The position numbers were made by a program, and so were the translations under genes. Of a DNA stretch of 54,674 bases, positions 1-10,940 are shown in pieces. The notes under the pieces are model-generated. The model ran no database searches, had not been told where the DNA came from, and saw only the letters and a list, made by a program, of their open reading frames with translations. This DNA comes from Subtercola sp. Z020 (GTDB lineage: Bacteria > Actinomycetota > Actinomycetes > Actinomycetales > Microbacteriaceae): assembly GCF_002931235.1 (NCBI RefSeq), contig NZ_PSTT01000064.1:1-54674 (forward strand). Reading direction: 5' to 3'. Within the stretch, counting starts at the first letter, position 1, and the number at the start of each line of letters is the position of its first letter.

Positions 1-121
1 GCCCCCTCCCCTCCCCCCTCATCCCTCGCCTCTGCGAGATGGTCAGCTGCGGCCGAAACGGTCACGTAGAGCTGACCGTCTCGCCCGCAACTGACGGTCT
101 CGCCGGCCGAACGGAGTCACT

Positions 122-1654
122 GTGAACAACTTCTGGGACGAGCCGGCGCCCATGGGGTCAGCGGGCACGGCTCCGGATGCCGCGAGCGACCGTTCGGCGC
201 CGGCATCCGATCTTGCCGCCGACGTCTGCATCATCGGCGGCGGCCTCACCGGCCTGTGGACCGCCTACTACCTGGCGCGAACGGATCCATCGCTCGGCAT
301 CGTCATCCTCGAGAAGGAGACGGTCGGGTTCGGCGCGTCGGGGCGGAACGGCGGCTGGTGCTCGGCGCTCTTCCCGCGCTCGGCGGCATCCCTCGCCCGC
401 AGCCACGGATTCGACGCCGCCGTCGCCATGCGCCGCGCGATGGTGGCCACCGTCGCGGAGGTCGGCCGCGCCACCGAGCTGGAGGGGATCGACTGCGACT
501 TCGCGCAGGGCGGCACCCTCACCTACGCGATGAGCCCCGTGCAGGTGGCCGCCGCCCGCGCCGAAGTCGAGGAGGCCGAGCACTTCGGCGTCGACCGCCT
601 CACGTACACGCCCTTCACATGCGCTGGCGACTCGGCGTCGGCGTCGGCCGCGGCCTCTGCTCCGCCGTCGCTCACCGCCGGCCGACCCGCCGGTGCGCTC
701 GGGGTGACCCACGATCCCGCCTGCGCCCGGCTGCACCCGGGCAAGCTCGTCCGTGGGTTGGCCGCTGTCGTCGAGGGGCTCGGCGTGCGCATCCACGAGC
801 ACACTGAGGTCACCGTCTTCACGCCCGGCCGGGTGACGTTCCGCCCCACGCCCGGGGCGCCTGCCGAGGCATCCCGCACCGCCACCCGGTTCGCTGACAC
901 ACCTCGCGTCGGCGGCGCTGGCGGCACCGGCACCGGCACCGTCACTGCCGAGCGCATCGTCATCGCCACCGAGGCCTACGGGTCGCAGCTCGCGGGTGTC
1001 GGCCGCCGCATCCTGCCGCTGTACTCGCTGATGATCGCGACGGAGCCCCTGCCCGACGAGTTCTGGCAGACCACCGGAATCGCCCACGGCAACACCTTCA
1101 GCGACTACCGGCACCTGCTCATCTACGGGCAGCGCACCGCGGACAACCGCTTCGCGTTCGGCGGACGCGGCGCCCGTTACCACTGGGGTTCGAGCATCCG
1201 GCCGTCGTTCGACAGCGTCGGCCGGGTCTTCGACCACCTCGCCGCAACCCTGGTCGACCTCTTCCCCGATGCGTTCGACGCGGCTGTGACGCACCGCTGG
1301 GGCGGGCCGATCGGTGTTCCGCGGGACTGGCACGCTTCCGCCTCGTTCAACCCCCGCACCGGAATCGCGTACGCCGGCGGCTACGTCGGCGACGGCCTCA
1401 GCACCACCAACCTCGCCGGCCGCACCCTCACCGCGCTCCTGACCGGCACCGACCCGAGCCTCGTCTCCCCCGGCGCAGACCTGACCCGCCTGCCCTGGGT
1501 CAACCACCTCTCGCCGCGCTGGGAGCCCGAGCCCCTCCGCTTCGCCGGCTCGAACCTCGGCCTGCTCTCGGCCGACCTCGCCGACACCGAGGAGCGCCTG
1601 ACCGGCCGCCCCTCCCGCGTGGCCCGCCTCCTCGGCCCCCTCACCGGCCACTGA
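122..1654 (+). CDS. FAD-dependent oxidoreductase, DAO family
   Basis: A 510-aa flavoprotein of the D-amino-acid-oxidase fold, the family that includes gamma-glutamylputrescine oxidase (PuuB/OrdL) and glycine/sarcosine oxidases. The N-terminal dinucleotide-binding motif GGGLTG is at about residues 39-44. It is followed by the family signature GASGRNGGW at about 72-80, and near the C-terminus by the GDG-containing FAD loop (YAGGYVGDGLS). The GTG start at 122 is supported by GGAG five bases upstream. Residues 1-30 and two internal stretches (an Ala/Ser run near 178 and a Gly/Thr run near 263) are low complexity and look like insertions. The substrate cannot be read from sequence. It is monocistronic here, followed by a convergent pdxH. 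Confidence 0.85.
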   Translation: MNNFWDEPAPMGSAGTAPDAASDRSAPASDLAADVCIIGGGLTGLWTAYYLARTDPSLGIVILEKETVGFGASGRNGGWCSALFPRSAASLARSHGFDAAVAMRRAMVATVAEVGRATELEGIDCDFAQGGTLTYAMSPVQVAAARAEVEEAEHFGVDRLTYTPFTCAGDSASASAAASAPPSLTAGRPAGALGVTHDPACARLHPGKLVRGLAAVVEGLGVRIHEHTEVTVFTPGRVTFRPTPGAPAEASRTATRFADTPRVGGAGGTGTGTVTAERIVIATEAYGSQLAGVGRRILPLYSLMIATEPLPDEFWQTTGIAHGNTFSDYRHLLIYGQRTADNRFAFGGRGARYHWGSSIRPSFDSVGRVFDHLAATLVDLFPDAFDAAVTHRWGGPIGVPRDWHASASFNPRTGIAYAGGYVGDGLSTTNLAGRTLTALLTGTDPSLVSPGADLTRLPWVNHLSPRWEPEPLRFAGSNLGLLSADLADTEERLTGRPSRVARLLGPLTGH

Positions 1655-1785
1655 CCGGCACCGACCCGCGGCTGGCTCGTCGTCACGAACCGAGGCCGTG
1701 CCGCTCAGGCCAGCGCCTCACGCTCGTGAACCGCGAGCCCGGCCGGCTGCGGAGCATGGGCACCGGCAGCGAGCCGGCAGGCGGC

Positions 1786-2454
1786 CTACGGCTGCAGGCG
1801 CGTGACCTCCCAGGGGGTGTCGGGCGAGTCGCGGGTGTAGACGAGGCGGTCGTGCAGACGGGAGGTGCGGCCCTTCCAGAACTCTATGCGGCGGGGTGAG
1901 ACGACGTAGCCGCCCCAGTTCGCCGGGCGCTCGGCGGGCAGCTCCTCGCCGTCGGGGCCGCTCAGCAGCCGCGACAGGTCGGCGACCCTCTGCTCGAGCT
2001 CGGCGCGGGATGCGATCGGCTGGGACTGCTGGCTGACGATCGCCGCCAGCTGCGATCCGCGGGGGCGGCTGGCGAAGTAGGCGTCGCTCTCGGCCGCGCC
2101 CAACCGCGACACCCGGCCCTGCACGATGACCTGCCGGTGCAACAGGTACCACGGGAACAGCAGTGATGCGGCGGGAGTCGACGCGAGCCCTCGCCCCTTC
2201 TGCGAGTCGTAGTTCGAGTAGAAGGCGAACCCCCGGGCATCCACCCCCCGAAGCAGCACCGTGCGGCTGTTCGGCGCACCGTCGGGGTCGACCGTGCCGA
2301 CGACCATGGCGTTCGGCTCGTCGACCCCGGCCGCCTCGGCCTCGCTGAGCCAGGTGGCGAACTGCCGGAGCGGATCGGGGTCGAGCGCGCTCTCGTCGAG
2401 CGGCAGGTCGCCGTAGTCGTTGTGTGCTGTGAGGGAGTCCATGTCCTCACCCAC
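1786..2454 (-). CDS. pdxH: Pyridoxamine 5'-phosphate oxidase
   Basis: An FMN enzyme that oxidises pyridoxamine/pyridoxine 5'-phosphate to PLP, the last step of B6 salvage. The C-terminal PdxH signature (EFWKGRTSRLHDR, then the terminal RLQP) is intact and the length of about 220 aa is normal. Two starts are possible. GTG at 2454 has GGGAGG four bases upstream and is chosen here. ATG at 2442 gives a product four residues shorter, but its GAGG is only two bases away. A further upstream GTG at 2478 has no ribosome site. It is transcribed divergently from the alkylation-repair pair; the shared region is about 100 bp and contains a DnaA-type 9-mer. Confidence 0.92.
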   Translation of the reverse strand: MGEDMDSLTAHNDYGDLPLDESALDPDPLRQFATWLSEAEAAGVDEPNAMVVGTVDPDGAPNSRTVLLRGVDARGFAFYSNYDSQKGRGLASTPAASLLFPWYLLHRQVIVQGRVSRLGAAESDAYFASRPRGSQLAAIVSQQSQPIASRAELEQRVADLSRLLSGPDGEELPAERPANWGGYVVSPRRIEFWKGRTSRLHDRLVYTRDSPDTPWEVTRLQP

Positions 2455-2499
2455 GCTACCTCCCGGATTCTCCTCCACAGCTGCCCGAATCGATCGAAC

Positions 2500-2508
2500 T
2501 TATCCACA
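2500..2508 (+). promoter_or_regulatory. Perfect DnaA-box 9-mer
   Basis: TTATCCACA, identical to the strict DnaA box, lies between the divergent pdxH and ogt starts. It is a single copy with no cluster or AT-rich unwinding element, so it is not an origin. Chance occurrence in a window this size is quite possible. Confidence 0.35.
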
Positions 2509-2545
2509 GTTGGGATGACTCCGTCTTGGCGTCGTGACCCAGCGC

Positions 2546-2551
2546 TACAGT
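2546..2551 (+). promoter_or_regulatory. -10 box of leaderless ogt promoter
   Basis: TACAGT followed by six bases and then the ATG at 2558. This spacing puts the transcription start at or next to the start codon, and there is no Shine-Dalgarno sequence. A TTG about 16 bases upstream could serve as a weak -35. Confidence 0.5.
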
Positions 2552-2557
2552 CGAGCC

Positions 2558-3052
2558 ATGACAGCAACACCATTCCTCATCCGCACCACCAGCCCGATCG
2601 GGCGGCTCGAACTGACGGCCTCCGAGACGGGCGTCACCTCGCTCTCCATCGAGTGCGCCGGCGCTCTCCCCCACGACTCCGACAGCGAGCGACCGAACGC
2701 CCTCCTCGACGATGCCGTCGTGCAACTGGCCGAATACTTCGCCGGCCACCGCACGGAATTCACCGTGCCACTCGACGTGACCGGCACGCCGTTCCAACGC
2801 GACATCTGGCACCAGCTGTCTCTCGTACCGTGGGGCGAGGCGCTCTCGTACGGCGAGCTCGGCGTCGCAGCGGGGCGACCGGGATCGGGCCGTGCCGTGG
2901 GCGGAGCCGTCGGCGCCAACCCCGTACCCATCCTCGTTGGGTGCCACCGTGTGCTCGCTTCGAACCGCCGCCTCACCGGCTACAGCGCGGGTAACGGGCT
3001 GCCCACGAAGATCTGGTTGCTCGGGCACGAACGCATCGAGCACCACGTATGA
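2558..3052 (+). CDS. ogt: Methylated-DNA--[protein]-cysteine S-methyltransferase
   Basis: A 164-aa suicide repair enzyme that moves the methyl group from O6-methylguanine (or O4-methylthymine) to its own cysteine. The DNA-binding segment GTPFQRDIWHQL is at about 76-87, followed by SYGELGVAAGRPGSGRAVG. The acceptor is Cys129 in GCHRV; the family almost always has PCHRV, so the proline before the cysteine is Gly here. The ATG at 2558 is preferred over a GTG at 2534 because it fits the family N-terminus and the TACAGT box six bases upstream. Its TGA overlaps the next ATG (ATGA), coupling it to the Tag glycosylase in a two-gene alkylation-repair operon. Confidence 0.9.
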   Translation: MTATPFLIRTTSPIGRLELTASETGVTSLSIECAGALPHDSDSERPNALLDDAVVQLAEYFAGHRTEFTVPLDVTGTPFQRDIWHQLSLVPWGEALSYGELGVAAGRPGSGRAVGGAVGANPVPILVGCHRVLASNRRLTGYSAGNGLPTKIWLLGHERIEHHV

Positions 3053-3639
3053 GCGACTCCGAGCTGCTGGTGGGTGATGACGGGGTGGCGCGGTGCGCGT
3101 GGGCCGGCTCCGATCCGGAGTACCTGCGCTACCACGATGAGGAGTGGGGAACGCCGCTGCACACCGACCGGAAGGTGTTCGAGAAGATCAGCCTCGAGGG
3201 TTTTCAGGCCGGGCTGTCGTGGATCACGATTCTGCGACGGCGCCCGGCGTTCCGCGCCGCGTTCCAGAACTTCGATATCGATGCGGTCGCGGCCTTCGGC
3301 GACGACGACGTCGAGCGTCTCGTTCACGATGCCGCGATCATCCGCCACCGCGGCAAGATCACCGCCGTCATCGGCAACGCCCGCATCACGCAGAAGCTGT
3401 TACAAGACCGCGGCGAGGGTGCGCTCGACCGGCTGCTCTGGAGCTTCAGGCCCGCACTCGCACCGCCGAGGCCGCGCAGCGTCGCCGACTTCGTGGCGAC
3501 GACGCCGGAGTCGGTCGCCCTGAGTAAGGCCCTCCGAACTCTCGGGTTCCGCTTCGTCGGCCCAACCACCATGTACGCCCTGATGCAGTCGGCGGGGGTC
3601 GTCGACGACCACGTCGAGGGGTGCTTCCGGGCTGCGTGA
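3049..3639 (+). CDS. tag: DNA-3-methyladenine glycosylase I
   Basis: A 196-aa glycosylase excising 3-methyladenine to start base excision repair. All hallmark residues are in place: zinc ligands Cys16, His29 (YHDEEWG), His188 and Cys192 (DDHVEGC), and the catalytic-pocket Glu50 in SLEGFQAGLSW. Length matches E. coli Tag plus a 12-residue N-terminal extension. It overlaps the upstream methyltransferase by four bases, so the two alkylation-repair functions are co-translated. The protein ends a few residues after the last zinc ligand. Confidence 0.95.
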   Translation: MSDSELLVGDDGVARCAWAGSDPEYLRYHDEEWGTPLHTDRKVFEKISLEGFQAGLSWITILRRRPAFRAAFQNFDIDAVAAFGDDDVERLVHDAAIIRHRGKITAVIGNARITQKLLQDRGEGALDRLLWSFRPALAPPRPRSVADFVATTPESVALSKALRTLGFRFVGPTTMYALMQSAGVVDDHVEGCFRAA

Positions 3640-3697
3640 GCACGCAGTCGAGCGAACCGGAGCATCGATGTGTGGTCTGCGTTGTCGCCCGCACCTG

Positions 3698-3712
3698 AAC
3701 GGTGAGACCGTT
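3698..3712. terminator. Short hairpin between convergent tag and yaaA
   Basis: AACGGT / ACCGTT with a 3-base loop, between the stops of two convergent genes. There is no T-tract, so it is a weak candidate for a bidirectional terminator. Confidence 0.35.
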
Positions 3713-3719
3713 AGGAGGG

Positions 3720-4673
3720 TCAGACGGTGAGCGTGAGCTCGCTGGGAGCCGAGAGGCGGAGGTCGAAGCCGGCGGAGGAGGCCCAGGCGAGAAGGTCGTC
3801 GACCGACGCAAAGTCGATTCCTGCGAGCACAAGGGCGCGGGTGAGCTCGCCCTTGGCCTTCTTGTTGAAGTGGTTGAGGGCGCGACGTTCCCCACCCGGG
3901 CCGACGGTGAAGACGCGGAGGAAGTAGGAGTTCGGCCGACCGTCGACCGGGCCGAGGGCGACGTACCCCTCGGAGCGGAAGTCGAGAAGCAGGCCCGGGT
4001 GAGAGCGGAGGGCCGCCGAGACGGGCGCGGCCCAGTGCTTCTTCAGCGACAGTGGGGGCGCGATGCGCGGGGCGGCGCCCGCGGAAGGCGCGGCATGCAA
4101 GGAAGGTCCTGAACCCGCGGAAGGCGCGGCGCCCGCGGAAGGCGCGGCGCCCGCGGAAGGCGCGGTACCGGCGGGCGGCGCAGGGACGGTGAGCGGAGTG
4201 GCCCCGGCGGGCGGCGCGGCGCCCGTGGAAGCCGCAGCCCCGGCGGGCGAAGCCGCAGCCGCAGGTACGCGCGAGTCGTGCGACAGCCGGTACGCGGGGA
4301 TGCGGTCCCCCGCCAGCACCGGCCCGAAGAGCGCCGAATGCACGCCGACGTGCTCGAACGCGAACGCCCGCGCCGCCGGAGGCAGCGAGGGCGCATCCAG
4401 CCCATCGAAGACGACACCCGTGTACCGGTCGAGCACCGCCATGGTCGGCGAGAGCGTCAGCCGACGGTTCCGAGCCACCTCGACGGCAGCCAGCGCGGGC
4501 GATACCTTGAGAGCCGAAGCCGCGGCGAGAGGGTCCCGCGACATCGCACGCACGGCACGAACGAGATCGGCCCGACGCGTCTTCAGCTTCGGAAAGCTGA
4601 GCGAAGACAGGTCGAGCCGATCATCCGTGCCGCCGTCCCTCTTGGTCTCAGAGGGCGGAAGCAATATCAACAA
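3720..4673 (-). CDS. yaaA: YaaA-family (DUF328) peroxide-stress protein with repeat insertion
   Basis: 317 aa. The N-terminus MLILLPPSETK and the C-terminal half (LLDFRSEGYVALGP, then HFNKKAKGEL) are typical of the YaaA/DUF328 family, linked in E. coli to lowering free iron and DNA damage under peroxide stress. A block of roughly 60 residues around 140-200 is Ala/Pro/Gly/Ser repeats, encoded partly by perfect 18-bp units, and is absent from the usual family. The start is TTG at 4673, as no ATG or GTG gives the conserved N-terminus; no clear ribosome site is visible. It begins 20 bp after atpC and may ride on the ATP synthase transcript. Confidence 0.85.
   Translation of the reverse strand: MLILLPPSETKRDGGTDDRLDLSSLSFPKLKTRRADLVRAVRAMSRDPLAAASALKVSPALAAVEVARNRRLTLSPTMAVLDRYTGVVFDGLDAPSLPPAARAFAFEHVGVHSALFGPVLAGDRIPAYRLSHDSRVPAAAASPAGAAASTGAAPPAGATPLTVPAPPAGTAPSAGAAPSAGAAPSAGSGPSLHAAPSAGAAPRIAPPLSLKKHWAAPVSAALRSHPGLLLDFRSEGYVALGPVDGRPNSYFLRVFTVGPGGERRALNHFNKKAKGELTRALVLAGIDFASVDDLLAWASSAGFDLRLSAPSELTLTV
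4114..4165. repeat. 18-bp coding minisatellite in yaaA
   Basis: Three copies of CCCGCGGAAGGCGCGG at an exact 18-bp period (4114, 4132, 4150), with a fourth copy at 4078 and degenerate copies to about 4260. On the coding strand each unit gives Ser-Ala-Gly-Ala-Ala-Pro, so copy-number change keeps the frame. Confidence 0.85.
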
Positions 4674-4693
4674 CGGTGCAGTACCGACAAACG

Positions 4694-4978
4694 CTACGAG
4701 ACCAGTTCTGCGGCGCGCGCCACGATCGTGACGCGGTCGTTCTCGACCGACAGGAAGCCCTGGTCGGCGCGGGCGACGATGCGCTTGCCGTCAGACAGCG
4801 TCACGCGAACCTCGCCCTCCGACAGGATCGCCAGCAGAGGCTCGTGACCCCGGAGGATACCGATCTCGCCCTCGGTCGTCTTCGCGATGACCTGCGTCGC
4901 ATCGCCCGACCACACTTCGTGGTCGGCCGACACGACACTGACCTGCAGCGTCGCGGCAGCGCCGGAGACATCAGCCAC
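4694..4978 (-). CDS. atpC: ATP synthase F1 epsilon subunit
   Basis: A 94-aa central-stalk subunit that couples rotation and restrains ATP hydrolysis. The beta-sandwich domain is recognisable (TLQVSVVSADHEVWSGDA, then GEIGILRGHEPLLAIL, then GFLSVENDRVTI). The protein ends after that domain and lacks the C-terminal two-helix arm of E. coli epsilon, so regulation by an extended C-terminal arm is not expected. A longer frame runs to 5011 inside atpD, but the GTG at 4978 has AAGGAAG upstream and begins two bases after the atpD stop. It is the last ATP synthase gene of the operon. Confidence 0.95.
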   Translation of the reverse strand: MADVSGAAATLQVSVVSADHEVWSGDATQVIAKTTEGEIGILRGHEPLLAILSEGEVRVTLSDGKRIVARADQGFLSVENDRVTIVARAAELVS

Positions 4979-4980
4979 GG

Positions 4981-7411
<2,431 letters not shown>

Positions 7412-9049
7412 CTACCGGCGGCCCTTCACGATCTGAGCCTGGTTGACGTCTTCCTTCTCGGAGGCATCGAACTTCTCCGACCCGACGGAGGCAAGCGGCT
7501 TGCCCTCGCCGGTCTGGAACTCCTTCTTGAAGGAGTCGACACCCGACTCGAGAGCCGAGACCAGGTCGTCGGAGAGCACGTTCGTCTCGCGCAGCTTCGT
7601 GAGCACCTCGGTGTTGCGACCGAAGTAGTCGAGCATCTCGCGCTCGAAGCGCAGGATGTCTTCGACGGGAACCTCGTCGAGCTTGCCGTTCGTTCCGGCC
7701 CAGATCGAGACGACCTGCTCCTCGACGGGGTACGGCGAGTACTGCGGCTGCTTCAGCAGCTCGGTCAGGCGGGCACCACGGGCCAGCTGGCGTCGTGACG
7801 CAGCGTCGAGGTCGGATGCGAACATCGCGAACGCCTCGAGCGAGCGGTACTGGGCCAGTTCGAGCTTCAGCGTTCCGGAGACCTTCTTGATGCTCTTCAC
7901 CTGCGCGTCGCCACCGACCCGCGACACCGAGATGCCGACGTCGACGGCGGGGCGCTGGTTGGCGTTGAACAGGTCGGACTGCAGGAAGATCTGGCCGTCG
8001 GTGATCGAGATCACGTTGGTCGGGATGTATGCCGACACGTCGTTGGCCTTGGTCTCGATGATCGGCAGGCCGGTCATCGAGCCCGCACCGAGCTCGTCGG
8101 AGAGCTTGGCACAACGCTCGAGCAGACGGGAGTGCAGGTAGAACACGTCACCGGGGTATGCCTCACGTCCCGGCGGGCGGCGAAGCAGCAGCGACACGGC
8201 GCGGTAGGCCTCGGCCTGCTTCGACAGGTCGTCGAAGATGATCAGAACGTGCTTGCTGTCGTACATCCAGTGCTGGCCGATGGCCGAACCGGTGTAGGGG
8301 GCGAGGTACTTGAAGCCGGCGGGGTCTGACGCGGGAGACGCCACGATGGTGGTGTACTCCATCGCTCCGGCGTCTTCGAGGGCACCCTTCACCGAAGCGA
8401 TGGTGGAGCCCTTCTGGCCGATGGCGACGTAGATGCAGCGCACCTGCTTGTTGGTGTCGCCCGACTCCCAGTTCGCCTTCTGGTTGATGATGGTGTCGAT
8501 CGCAATGGCGGTCTTGCCGGTCTGGCGGTCACCGATGATGAGCTGGCGCTGGCCGCGGCCGATCGGGATCATGGCGTCGATCGCCTTGATGCCGGTCTGC
8601 ATGGGCTCGTGCACACTCTTGCGGCTCATCACGCCGGGAGCCTGGAGCTCGAGGGCGCGACGGCCCTCGCTCGCGATCTCACCGAGACCGTCGATCGGGT
8701 TGCCGAGAGGGTCGACGACGCGACCGAGGTAACCGTCTCCGACGGGAACGGAGAGAACCTCGCCCGTGCGCTCGACCTGCATGCCCTCGACGATGCCGCT
8801 GAACTCACCGAGAACGATGACACCGATCTCATCCTGCTCGAGGTTCTGCGCGAGGCCGAGGGTACCGTCGGCGAAGCGGATGAGCTCGTTCGCCATGACG
8901 CCCGGAAGCCCCTGGACGTGGGCGATGCCGTCGGCAGCGTCGATGACGTAACCGACCTCGACAGCGCTGGCTGCGGTGGGCTCGTAGGACTTGACGAAAT
9001 CCTGAAGAGCGTTACGGATCTCGTCCGGGCTGATCGTTAGTTCTGCCAT
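7412..9049 (-). CDS. atpA: ATP synthase F1 alpha subunit
   Basis: A 545-aa non-catalytic nucleotide-binding subunit. Walker A GDRQTGKT is at 173-180; [16 protein letters not shown] and the [19 protein letters not shown] segment follow. The ATG at 9049 has AAGGA eight bases upstream; a TTG two codons earlier (9055) is rejected. A structured 94-bp gap separates it from atpH, the largest intergenic space inside the F1 part of the operon. Confidence 0.98.
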   Translation of the reverse strand: MAELTISPDEIRNALQDFVKSYEPTAASAVEVGYVIDAADGIAHVQGLPGVMANELIRFADGTLGLAQNLEQDEIGVIVLGEFSGIVEGMQVERTGEVLSVPVGDGYLGRVVDPLGNPIDGLGEIASEGRRALELQAPGVMSRKSVHEPMQTGIKAIDAMIPIGRGQRQLIIGDRQTGKTAIAIDTIINQKANWESGDTNKQVRCIYVAIGQKGSTIASVKGALEDAGAMEYTTIVASPASDPAGFKYLAPYTGSAIGQHWMYDSKHVLIIFDDLSKQAEAYRAVSLLLRRPPGREAYPGDVFYLHSRLLERCAKLSDELGAGSMTGLPIIETKANDVSAYIPTNVISITDGQIFLQSDLFNANQRPAVDVGISVSRVGGDAQVKSIKKVSGTLKLELAQYRSLEAFAMFASDLDAASRRQLARGARLTELLKQPQYSPYPVEEQVVSIWAGTNGKLDEVPVEDILRFEREMLDYFGRNTEVLTKLRETNVLSDDLVSALESGVDSFKKEFQTGEGKPLASVGSEKFDASEKEDVNQAQIVKGRR

Positions 9050-9084
9050 TGCCAATCCTTATTGTTTAGGTGAAGCGTAATACT

Positions 9085-9134
9085 CGGGAGTGTGGATGCT
9101 CGCCTTTTCGGCGAACGTGCGCACCCGACTCCCG
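9085..9134 (-). promoter_or_regulatory. Imperfect stem-loop between atpH and atpA
   Basis: Outer arms CGGGAGT (9085-9091) and ACTCCCG (9128-9134) enclose an inner TCGCC / GGCGA hairpin (9100-9114). This sits in the otherwise tightly packed atp operon. It could be a processing or stability element or a partial terminator; no T-tract is present. Confidence 0.45.
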
Positions 9135-9143
9135 GGAAAGTCG

Positions 9144-9944
9144 TCAGCCCGCGAGTTTCTGTCGCAGGTCGTTCAGCCGGGCCTCGATGCTGCCGTCGAT
9201 CACATCGTCGCCGATGACGACCCGAAGACCGCCGAGCACCGACGGATCGACGATCTGGTTGATCTTCAGTTCGCGCCCATAGGCGCGGCCGAGGGCTGCA
9301 GTGAGGCGGTCGAGCTGTTCGGGTGCTATCGGAGCAGCACTCGTGACCGTTGCGATCGACTGGTTCGAGGCATCGGCCACGATGTTCGCGGCATTGCTGA
9401 GGAGTTCGGCGATGCGACGACCACGCGGCTGCTGCACCAGGTGCCGCACGATCACGATGGTCTGCTCGCTCGCCTTGCCCTCCAGGAGGGCGTTGACCAG
9501 CGAGACCTTCGCCGACGGCGACCCGAGGGTCGAACCGATGGCGAGCTCGAGGCCCGCATCGCTGCCGACGGCCTCGCCGAACGAGAACAGTTCGCTCTCG
9601 ATCGAGGTGCCCGCCGGGGCGGTCGACGCGACCACGCGCAGCGCGATCTCTTCGATGCCGGCCAGCAGTTCATCCGGAGTCGACCAGTGGGCGGTCGTGA
9701 TCGAGGTCAGCAGTGACAACGCCTCTGCACCCAACCGGTTCGAGAAGACAGCGTCGACGAGAGCCTTCTTCTCGGCCGGCTCGGTTGACGGGTCACCGAG
9801 GAGGCCACGGAACTGTGCCGACTCCCCGATGATTCGACCGGCGGCGAAGAGGTCTTCACCGGTCGACAGCGTCAACGCACCCACGGGGAGTGCTGCAAGT
9901 GCTTTCTTCGACGAAGCCAGGGCTTCTCTGGTTGCGCTGCCCAT
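9144..9944 (-). CDS. atpH: ATP synthase delta subunit (OSCP)
   Basis: A 266-aa peripheral-stalk subunit attaching subunit b to the F1 head. The conserved C-terminal segment (LTAALGRAYGRELKINQIVDP, then GLRVVIGDDVIDGSI) is clear. It is longer than the roughly 180 aa of E. coli delta, as in many actinobacteria, and is not fused to a b-like domain as it is in mycobacteria. The start is ATG at 9944, two bases after the atpF stop. Confidence 0.94.
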   Translation of the reverse strand: MGSATREALASSKKALAALPVGALTLSTGEDLFAAGRIIGESAQFRGLLGDPSTEPAEKKALVDAVFSNRLGAEALSLLTSITTAHWSTPDELLAGIEEIALRVVASTAPAGTSIESELFSFGEAVGSDAGLELAIGSTLGSPSAKVSLVNALLEGKASEQTIVIVRHLVQQPRGRRIAELLSNAANIVADASNQSIATVTSAAPIAPEQLDRLTAALGRAYGRELKINQIVDPSVLGGLRVVIGDDVIDGSIEARLNDLRQKLAG

Positions 9945-9946
9945 GC

Positions 9947-10564
9947 CTACGAAGACACCGCCCCGGTGCTGCTGGTGCTGCTCGAACCGCCGGCGCGGGT
10001 CTCGCTGGCCTCGAGGTCGGCGAGGAAGCGGTCGACGATCGCCGCGGAACGACGGTCGTCGGTCAGGCTCTCACCGATGACTCCGGATGCCAGGTCGATG
10101 GCCAGCGTGCCGACCTCTGAACGAAGCGAGACGACAGCTGCCTGGCGTTCTGCCTCGATCTGTGCCTGGGCGTTCGCGGCGATGCGCGCAGCCTCGGAGT
10201 TGGCCTGCTCCTTGAGCTCGGCGAGGATGCGCTGGCCGTCGTGACGGGCCTGCTCACGGATCGTGCCGGCCTCGACACGAGCGTCGGCTAGCTGGGCCGT
10301 GTACTGCTCGAGAACGGCCTCTGCTTCGCGCTGGGCGACGTCGGCCTTCTCGATGTTGCCCTCGATCGCTTCGCCGCGCTCATCGAGCAGCTTCTTGATG
10401 CGCGGGAGAACCGCACGCCAGAAGAAGATGAACAGCACGACGAAACAGACGGCGCTCCAGATGATGTCTGGAGTCTCGGGAAGCACCGGGTTGTGGGCCT
10501 CGCCACCCTCTTCAGCCGCACGCACGACAGCGCTGATGGCTGTCGTTGCAAGTGAAAAAGACAT
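9947..10564 (-). CDS. atpF: ATP synthase Fo subunit b
   Basis: 205 aa. One membrane helix (about residues 36-54, IIWSAVCFVVLFIFFW) is followed by a long charged alpha-helical dimerisation region (RIKKLLDERGEAIEGNIEKA and on) forming the peripheral stalk. The Ala/Ser/Gly-rich tail after residue 190 is variable. The ATG at 10564 has a strong AAAGGAG five bases upstream. Confidence 0.97.
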   Translation of the reverse strand: MSFSLATTAISAVVRAAEEGGEAHNPVLPETPDIIWSAVCFVVLFIFFWRAVLPRIKKLLDERGEAIEGNIEKADVAQREAEAVLEQYTAQLADARVEAGTIREQARHDGQRILAELKEQANSEAARIAANAQAQIEAERQAAVVSLRSEVGTLAIDLASGVIGESLTDDRRSAAIVDRFLADLEASETRAGGSSSTSSTGAVSS

Positions 10565-10601
10565 GCTCTCTCCTTTCTAGATGTAGAACGAGAAAGACGG
10601 C

Positions 10602-10940
<339 letters not shown>

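Noticed and set aside
1655-1785. Possible small gene or RNA between the oxidoreductase and pdxH
   Set aside because: No ribosome site, no convincing frame and no stable structure beyond short GC-rich pairings.
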